A stretch of DNA of 64,000 bases from Lichenibacterium minor (GTDB lineage Bacteria > Pseudomonadota > Alphaproteobacteria > Rhizobiales > Beijerinckiaceae), in the NCBI RefSeq assembly GCF_004137685.1, contig NZ_QYBB01000009.1:62001-126000 (forward strand). Reading direction: 5' to 3'. A program made the position numbers and the translations under genes. The notes beneath the pieces are model-generated. The model saw only the letters and a list, made by a program, of their open reading frames with translations. It was not told the origin of the DNA and made no database searches. Positions 57,785 to 64,000 of this stretch are shown piece by piece; the stretch's first letter is position 1; each line of letters opens with the position of its first letter.

Positions 57785-58672
57785 ATGCGCGCGGCCGCGC
57801 GGGGGCGGGATGTGCTCTTCTTCCAGCAGGTCTTGAACGGGCTCACGATCGGCTGCGTCTACGCCCTCGTGGCGCTGGGCCTGACGCTCGTCTACGGCAT
57901 CCTGCGCATCCCCAACTTCGCCCACGGCGCGCTCTACACCGTGGGCGCCTACGCGGCCTTCGCGCTGATCGGCCGGCTGGGCGCCAACTTCTGGCTGGCG
58001 CTCGCCGGCGCCGCCGCCGTGTCGGCCGGCCTCGCGGTGCTGAGCGAACGGCTCGTCTTCGCGCGCCTGCGCGCCGCCCCCCCGCTGCACGACATGATCG
58101 CCGCCATCGCGCTGCTGCTCTTCTTCGAGGCCGGCGTGCAGGCGGTGTTCGGCGCCGGGTTCTTCCGCATCGCCCCGCTCTTCCCGCAGATCCTGCGCTT
58201 CGCGGGCCTGACCGCGCCGGCGCAGCGCATCCTCATCGTCGGGGCGGCCTTCGCCCTGATGGCCGGGCTGCACCTGTTCCTCGACCGCACCTGGACGGGC
58301 GCCACCATCGTGGCCTCGGCGCAGAACCGCACCGGCGCGGCGCTGGTCGGCATCGATGCCGACCGCGTGTCGATGCTCACCTTCGCGATCTCGGGCGCGC
58401 TGGCCGCCGTGGCGGCGGTGCTGTTCGCCCCGATCGCGCTGCTGTCGCCCGCGATGGGCGAACTCGTCATCACCAAGGCCTTCGTGATCATCATCCTCGG
58501 CGGCATGGGCAGCGTGGCGGGCGCCATCGCGGGCGGCCTCGTCATCGGCTTCGCGGAAAGCTTCGGCGCCTTCTACGTGTCGACCGACTTCAAGGACATC
58601 ATCGCCTTCGGCCTGCTCACCCTCATCCTGTCGGTGCGGCCGCAGGGCCTGTTCGGGAGGATCGCGCGGTGA
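57785..58672 (+). CDS. Branched-chain amino acid-type ABC transporter permease (LivH family)
   Basis: 295 residues. LivH signatures LNGLTIGCVYALVALGLTLVYGILRIPNFAHGAL and a C-terminal IILGGMGSVAGAIAGG. About eight helices. The ATG at 57785 is used here; an in-frame GTG at 57812, directly preceded by a G-rich ribosome site and giving the typical MLFFQQVLNG start, may be the real one. It overlaps the next permease gene by 4 nt. Substrate not determinable; the neighbouring glutaminase and GS genes hint at an amino acid or amide. Confidence 0.9.
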   Translation: MRAAARGRDVLFFQQVLNGLTIGCVYALVALGLTLVYGILRIPNFAHGALYTVGAYAAFALIGRLGANFWLALAGAAAVSAGLAVLSERLVFARLRAAPPLHDMIAAIALLLFFEAGVQAVFGAGFFRIAPLFPQILRFAGLTAPAQRILIVGAAFALMAGLHLFLDRTWTGATIVASAQNRTGAALVGIDADRVSMLTFAISGALAAVAAVLFAPIALLSPAMGELVITKAFVIIILGGMGSVAGAIAGGLVIGFAESFGAFYVSTDFKDIIAFGLLTLILSVRPQGLFGRIAR

Positions 58673-59680
58673 GCGCCCGCCCTTCCCCCTTCGCGCTGGC
58701 GAGCTTCGCCCTGCTGGCCTCCGCGGCGCTGTTCCCGGTGCTGACGCCGAACCCCTACTACCTCGGCGTCATGGCGCTGGCCTTCGTGGGCGCGCTGTCG
58801 GCGCTGGGGCTGAACCTCGTCGCCGGCTACGCGGGCCAGCTCAACCTCGCCCACGCGGGCTTCGTCGCCATCGGGGCCTACACGGTCGGCATCCTCACGG
58901 TGGACCACGGCGTGCCGTTCTGGATCGCCTTCGCGCTGGCGGGCGTCGTGTCGGCCGCCGCCGGCGCCGCCGTCGGCCTCGTGTCGCTCAGGCTGCGGGG
59001 CGACACGTTCGCCATCTTCACGCTCTGCGTCGGCTTCATCCTCTACCTCGGGATCGAGAAGTGGGACGGGCTGACGCGCGGCGTCGTCGGCCTGATGGAC
59101 ATCCCGGCCCCGCCCGGCATCGGCCCCGTCTCCTTCGCGACGGACCGGGGGCAATATTACCTCGCCCTCGGGGTGCTGGCCGTGGGCGTGTGGCTGATGC
59201 GCCGCATCACGGCCTCGCTGGTCGGCCGCTCGTTCCTGGCCATCCGCAACGGCGAAGCGCTGGCGCAGGCGCTGGGGCTGAACCCGATGCGGACCAAGCT
59301 CACCGCCTTCGTGATCTCGACCTTCTACGCCGGCATCGCGGGCGCGCTCTACGCCGGCCAGGTGCGGTTCCTCGGGCCCGACATCGCGCGCGAAACGCGC
59401 ACCTTCGACGCGCTGATCTTCGCCGTGGTGGGCGGCATGGGCACGCTGCTCGGGCCCGTCGTCGGCGCGGTGGGGATGAGCTGGGCCATCCAGGCGCTGC
59501 AGGGCCTGCAGGACTACCGCATGGTGGTGTTCGGGCCGCTGCTGGTCCTGTGCATCATGTTCTTCCCGGCCGGGATCGTCGGCGCCCTCGAGGCGCGCTT
59601 CGCCCGCCGCCGCGCGGCGCTCGCCGAAAAGCGCCTCGCCGAGGCCGCGCCGGTGCCGGGCGCCGCGCCGCGGGGCTCCC

Positions 59681-59688
<8 letters not shown>
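58669..59688 (+). CDS. Branched-chain amino acid-type ABC transporter permease (LivM family)
   Basis: 339 residues. LNLVAGYAGQLNLAHAGFVAIGAYT is the LivM motif, and the coupling region FLAIRNGEALAQALGLNP...TKLTAFVISTFYAGIAGALYA contacts the ATPases. The second half of the membrane pore with the preceding gene product. GTG start overlapping the previous stop; its end overlaps the ATPase gene by 8 nt, so the operon is tightly coupled. Confidence 0.93.
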
Positions 59689-60447
<759 letters not shown>

Positions 60448-60451
<4 letters not shown>

Positions 60452-61167
60452 GGGGCGCCATGCTCACGCTCGATGAGGTGTGCCTCGACTACGGCGCCTT
60501 CCGGGCGCTCGACCGCCTGAGCCTCGCCGCCGCCGAAGGGGCGCTCGTGGTGCTGCTCGGCGCCAACGGGGCCGGCAAGAGCTCGATCTTCCGCGCCGTG
60601 TCGGGCCTCCACCGCCTGGCGGCGGGCCGCATCAGCCTCGGCGGGCGCGACCTCGCCGGCGTGTCGCCCGCGGGCGTGGTGCGGGCAGGGCTCGTCCACT
60701 GCCCCGAGGGGCGCATGCTGTTCCCCGCCATGACGGTGGAGAAGAACGTCCGGCTCGGCGCCTACGTGCACCGGCGCGACCGCGCCGGGGTGAAGCGCGG
60801 CCTCGACGAGGTGATGGCGATGTTTCCCGTGCTGGCCGAGAAGCGGCACCAGCCGGCGGGGTCGCTGTCGGGCGGCCAGCAGCAGATGGTGGCGCTGGGC
60901 CGGGCCCTGATGGGCCGGCCGAAGGTGCTGCTGCTCGACGAACCGAGCCTGGGGCTCGCGCCGCTCGTGGTGCGGCAGATGTTCGACGCCGTCGCGGCCG
61001 TCAACCGCCGCGGCACCACGGTGCTGCTGGCCGAGCAGAACGCCCATGCGGCGCTCGGCATCGCGTCCCACGCCTACGTGGTGGAGGGCGGCCGCATCGT
61101 GCTCGACGGGCCGCCCGACGCGCTGCGCAACGACGACCGCGTGCGGCGCGCCTACCTGGGCGGCTGA
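60448..61167 (+). CDS. ABC transporter ATP-binding protein (LivF family)
   Basis: 239 residues. Walker [10 protein letters not shown], LivF-specific [17 protein letters not shown], signature [16 protein letters not shown], Walker [13 protein letters not shown] and switch AEQNAHAAL. Completes the heterodimeric ATPase with the LivG-type protein. The start ATG overlaps the previous stop. An intercistronic hairpin separates it from the binding-protein gene. Confidence 0.95.
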
Positions 61168-61183
61168 CACCGAGACCGGACGT

Positions 61184-61206
61184 CCCGAGGACCGTCGGTC
61201 TTCGGG
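61184..61206 (+). repeat. Intercistronic hairpin before the binding-protein gene
   Basis: 10-bp stem CCCGAGGACC/GGTCTTCGGG with one G-U pair and a GTC loop, 17 nt after the LivF stop. Such a structure could protect the downstream, highly needed binding-protein message from 3'-to-5' decay of the upstream part or mark a processing site (inference). Confidence 0.6.
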
Positions 61207-61246
61207 ATCCGGACCAGAACCGAGACGGCAACGGGGGGAAGACGCG

Positions 61247-62407
61247 ATGATCACGAGACGCACGTTCGGCGCCGGCGCGGCGGCGCTCGTCCTGGCCGGC
61301 CCGGCCCGCGCGGCCGACGGCGACACGGTCAGGCTCGGCTACACCGGCCCGCTCAGCGGCGGCGCGGCACTGTACGGCAAGAACTGCCTGTCCGGCCTGC
61401 AGATGGCGGTGGCCGAGATCAACGCGGCGGGCGGCCTCGCCGTCGGCGGCAAGGCGCTGAAGGTCGAGCTCGTCGTGCTGGACGACCGCTATTCGCCGCC
61501 CGAGGCCGCCGTCAACGCCAAGCGCCTCGTGCAGCAGTCCGGCGCGCCGGTGGTGTTCACCTCGCATTCGGGCGGCGCGCTCGCCATCGAGGCCTTCAAC
61601 GGGGACGAGGGCTTCCTGCTCGGCGCCTACACGAGCTCGCCCGCCGTGACGGAGCGCGGCGACCCGCTGGTGCTGCGCATCCCGCCCTCCTTCGCGTCCT
61701 ACATCGCGCCCTTCGTGGCCTACGAGATGAAGCGCTTCGGCGGCAAGCTGGCCCTGGCGGGCGGCGACCACGAATACGCCAAGGCCTGGGCCGCCCTGTT
61801 CGGCCCGGCCTGGACGAAGCACGGCGGCACGATCGTGGCCGACAACCCGATGAGCTACAACAAGGACGCGGACTTCTATTCCGGCGTCGGCAAGGTGCTA
61901 TCCGCCGGGCCGGACGTGCTGTTCGTCGGCGGCGCGTCGGAGCCGACCGGCCTCGTCATCCGCCAGGCCCGCGAACAAGGGTTCGCCGGCGGCTTCGCCA
62001 TCATGGACCAAGCCAAGATCGACGAGATCGCCAAGGTCACGGACGGGCTCGACATGCTCGACGGCGCGGTCGGCATCCTGCCGCTGGCCTACGACGAGCG
62101 CCCCGCCGCGGCGGATTTCGCCGCCCGCTACCGCGCCATGTTCAAGGCCGACGCGGGCTCCGACGCGGCGCTGAACTTCACCGGGTTCAACGTGGTGGCG
62201 GAAGCCATGCGCCTCGCCGGCACCGTCACCGACGCCAGGGCGATCCGGGCCCAGGCCGAGGCCGCCGCGAAGGCCCTGACGCCGAAGCAGAACCCCACCG
62301 CCCTGACGGGCATCGACGTGCGGGGCGGCTTCCTGCAGGCGGCGCCCATCTGCGCGGTCGAGAAGGGCAAGATCGTGCCCCTCGACGCCGCGGCGCTCGG
62401 CGGCTGA
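61247..62407 (+). CDS. ABC transporter substrate-binding protein (LivK-type, Tat-like signal)
   Basis: 386 residues. N-terminus ITRRTFGAGAAALVLAGPARA resembles a twin-arginine signal. The mature part has the periplasmic type I fold: RLGYTGPLSGGAALYG, a hinge with VVFTSHSGGALAIEAF, and DVLFVGGASEPTGLVIRQARE. GGGGGGAA precedes the ATG. It is the specificity component of the importer encoded just upstream; ligand unknown. Confidence 0.92.
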   Translation: MITRRTFGAGAAALVLAGPARAADGDTVRLGYTGPLSGGAALYGKNCLSGLQMAVAEINAAGGLAVGGKALKVELVVLDDRYSPPEAAVNAKRLVQQSGAPVVFTSHSGGALAIEAFNGDEGFLLGAYTSSPAVTERGDPLVLRIPPSFASYIAPFVAYEMKRFGGKLALAGGDHEYAKAWAALFGPAWTKHGGTIVADNPMSYNKDADFYSGVGKVLSAGPDVLFVGGASEPTGLVIRQAREQGFAGGFAIMDQAKIDEIAKVTDGLDMLDGAVGILPLAYDERPAAADFAARYRAMFKADAGSDAALNFTGFNVVAEAMRLAGTVTDARAIRAQAEAAAKALTPKQNPTALTGIDVRGGFLQAAPICAVEKGKIVPLDAAALGG

Positions 62408-62550
62408 CGGCGCGGGGGGCGACCACGCCGCTTCCCGGTCCGCCGGGCGCGGCGCGTGGGGGCACGCCGCGGCGGGATTGACGCTCGCCATCGCGACGGC
62501 CGACCATGGCGGGCGCCCTCCTCCCGGGCGCGCGCCGAGGTGAACCCGCC

Positions 62551-63480
62551 GTGCCCGACCTCCAAGCCGTCGTCCAGGAGATCGCCGCCGAGATGGCGCA
62601 GCGGCCCGACCGGGGCGAGGTCGCCCACTACATCCCCGAGCTCGCCCGCGTCGACCCGCAGCTCTTCGGCATCGCCGTGATCGACGCCGACGGGCGGGCG
62701 GCCGTCGGGGGTGACGCCGACGTCCCCTTCTCCATCCAAAGCATCTCCAAGGTGTTCACGCTCACGCTGGCGCTCGGCATGATCGGCGACCGGCTGTGGC
62801 AGCGGGTCGGGCGCGAGCCCTCCGGCAACCCGTTCAACTCCATCGTGCAGCTCGAACGCGAGCGCGGCGTGCCCCGCAACCCCTTCATCAACGCCGGCGC
62901 CATCGCGGTCACCGACGTCATCGCTTCCGGGCACCAGCCGCGGGAATCGCTGGGCGAGATCCTGCGCTTCATGCAGTCGCTGGCCCGCGACCCGACGATC
63001 ACGATCGACGGCGCCGTGGCGGCCTCCGAAAAGCGCACCGGCTTTCGCAACACCGCGCTCGCCAACTACATGAAGTCCTTCGGCGTCGTGGAAGGCCCCG
63101 TGGACTACACGCTCGGCGTGTACTTCCACCATTGCGCCATCGCGATGACGTGCCGGCAGCTCGCCACCGCGGGGCGCTACCTCGCCCATTCGGGGCGCGA
63201 CCCCGCCACCGGCTATTCGGTGGTGCCGGCCGAGCGCGCCAAGCGCATCAACGCGCTGATGCTCACCTGCGGCCACTACGACGGCTCCGGCGAGTTCGCC
63301 TACCGGGTGGGCCTGCCGGGCAAGAGCGGCGTGGGCGGCGGCATCCTGGCGGTGGCGCCGGGCAAGGCGTCGATCGCCGTGTGGGCGCCGGGCCTGGACG
63401 CGGCGGGCAATTCCCATCTGGGCCGCATCGCGCTCGAGCGCCTGACGAAGCGCATGAGCTGGTCCATCTTCGGCGATTGA
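62551..63480 (+). CDS. glsA: Glutaminase A
   Basis: 309 residues, as expected for bacterial GlsA. Serine-dependent beta-lactamase-like fold with the S-x-x-K pair Ser64/Lys67 in [11 protein letters not shown], then [27 protein letters not shown] and [12 protein letters not shown]. It hydrolyses glutamine to glutamate and ammonia. The GTG at 62551 is preferred: GAGGTGA lies 7 nt before it and it gives the usual family N-terminus; an ATG at 62506 is the alternative. The stop codon lies in a small hairpin (63472-63494). Confidence 0.95.
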   Translation: MPDLQAVVQEIAAEMAQRPDRGEVAHYIPELARVDPQLFGIAVIDADGRAAVGGDADVPFSIQSISKVFTLTLALGMIGDRLWQRVGREPSGNPFNSIVQLERERGVPRNPFINAGAIAVTDVIASGHQPRESLGEILRFMQSLARDPTITIDGAVAASEKRTGFRNTALANYMKSFGVVEGPVDYTLGVYFHHCAIAMTCRQLATAGRYLAHSGRDPATGYSVVPAERAKRINALMLTCGHYDGSGEFAYRVGLPGKSGVGGGILAVAPGKASIAVWAPGLDAAGNSHLGRIALERLTKRMSWSIFGD

Positions 63481-63596
63481 TCGGGCAGATCGCCTATTTC
63501 GTGTGCAGCTGCTTCACCGCGTGCCGCCCGTCGGCGATGCAGCCGCCGCAGGGCGATCCGGCGTGGCCGCGGGCGCCCGGCGGCGGGCCGCCGCGG

Positions 63597-63612
63597 TGGC
63601 ATGGGAGATGCT
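63597..63612 (+). promoter_or_regulatory. Sigma-54 (RpoN) promoter of glnII
   Basis: TGGCATGGGAGATGCT carries the invariant GG and GC exactly 12 positions apart, close to the consensus TGGCAC-N5-TTGCT. It lies 85 bp upstream of the glnII ATG. glnII of rhizobia is known to be NtrC/RpoN-dependent. No clear NtrC binding pair was found in the upstream 115 bp. Confidence 0.8.
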
Positions 63613-63696
63613 TCGGCGCCTGCGCCCGAAAGAGGCTGAGCGCCTCGGTGGGCCGCCTCGGGCCCCACCGCGTCGCACCGAATGAGAGGAACGCGA

Positions 63697-64000
63697 ATGA
63701 CGAAATACAAGCTGGAATACCTCTGGCTCGACGGTTACACGCCGGTCCCGAACCTCCGCGGCAAGACGCAGCTCAAGGAATTCGACGCCTACCCGACGCT
63801 GGATCAGCTCCCGCTGTGGGGCTTCGACGGCTCGTCCACCAAGCAGGCCCCGGGCGGCAGCTCCGACTGCGTGCTGAAGCCGGTCCGCCATTTCCCCGAC
63901 AGCACCCGCAAGAACGGCATCCTCGTCATGTGCGAGGTCATGATGCCGGACGGGTCGCCGCACGAATCCAACAAGCGCGCCACCATCCTCGACGACGAGG
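63697..64000 (+). CDS. glnII: Glutamine synthetase type II, N-terminal part (cut by window end)
   Basis: First 101 codons only; the gene runs off the right edge. KYKLEYLWLDGYTPVPNLRGKT and LPLWGFDGSSTKQAPGGSSDC are characteristic of GSII, the eukaryote-like octameric enzyme found in Hyphomicrobiales beside GSI. It makes glutamine from glutamate, ammonia and ATP. GAGAGGA precedes the ATG, and a sigma-54-type promoter lies upstream, so induction under nitrogen limitation is expected. The opposite activity (GlsA) is encoded just upstream. Confidence 0.95.
   Translation, partial: MTKYKLEYLWLDGYTPVPNLRGKTQLKEFDAYPTLDQLPLWGFDGSSTKQAPGGSSDCVLKPVRHFPDSTRKNGILVMCEVMMPDGSPHESNKRATILDDE

Overview
The window is very GC-rich chromosomal DNA from an alphaproteobacterium, almost certainly Hyphomicrobiales (Rhizobiales) and perhaps near Methylobacteriaceae or Lichenihabitantaceae (the family-level guess is inference). 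Reasons: a three-gene transhydrogenase set preceded by a tiny aa3 oxidase subunit IV gene, the ctaCDB-ctaG-ctaE-surf1 order, a fused IolC kinase/DUF2090 gene, a eukaryote-type glutamine synthetase II behind a sigma-54-type promoter, and a small RNA resembling the alphaproteobacterial suhB/MmgR family. Apart from one tRNA and one sRNA, the window is protein-coding. No phage, IS, CRISPR or plasmid genes were seen.

Layout. 0-8.2 kb: a membrane spermidine-synthase-like protein and a Tat-exported isoaspartyl methyltransferase (both minus), a cytochrome P450, a periplasmic ClpP-like protein and a TAP-type hydrolase. 8.3-10.2 kb: tRNA(CAU) and purEK. 10.5-14.1 kb: oxidase subunit IV and pntAA-pntAB-pntB, ending in a strong terminator. 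14.1-21.4 kb (minus): an aaeB/aaeX/aaeA-type efflux set, then a hybrid histidine kinase translationally coupled to an Stf0 sulfotransferase. 21.5-22.9 kb: two divergent low-complexity genes, one coding a 157-residue Tyr/Gly repeat protein with no signal peptide, the other an exported Gly/Phe/Tyr/Arg protein. 23-30 kb: yjbQ, small secreted proteins, xylB, an ArsR-methyltransferase regulator with its probable operator, metF, a cupin, tadA. 30-36.5 kb: rluB with a very long RG-rich tail, rsmD, ispA, a DegP-type protease, trmJ. 36.6-43.7 kb: the sRNA, an AI-2E-family transporter with a long C-terminal extension, nth, a lytic transglycosylase, an FAH-family enzyme with a PfkB kinase. 43.9-52.4 kb: glcF and the aa3 cytochrome oxidase structural and assembly genes. 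52.5-57.4 kb: iolC-iolD-iolE. 57.8-62.4 kb: a branched-chain-type ABC importer. 62.5-64 kb: glutaminase and the start of glnII.

The genes group into redox and energy metabolism (transhydrogenase, aa3 oxidase and its haem/copper assembly factors, glycolate oxidase subunit), sugar and inositol catabolism (xylB, FAH/PfkB pair, iolCDE), one-carbon and methionine metabolism (SamR-like regulator plus metF), RNA modification (tadA, rluB, rsmD, trmJ) and nitrogen metabolism (glsA, glnII, possibly the ABC importer).

The most unusual content is the Tyr/Gly repeat protein and its divergent exported neighbour. Next come the metF control region (a perfect 8-4-8 palindrome and a 19-codon ORF made by a duplicated start region), the disordered RluB tail, the kinase-sulfotransferase coupling, and several families of intergenic hairpin repeats. 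All functions are read from sequence features; no database search was run.
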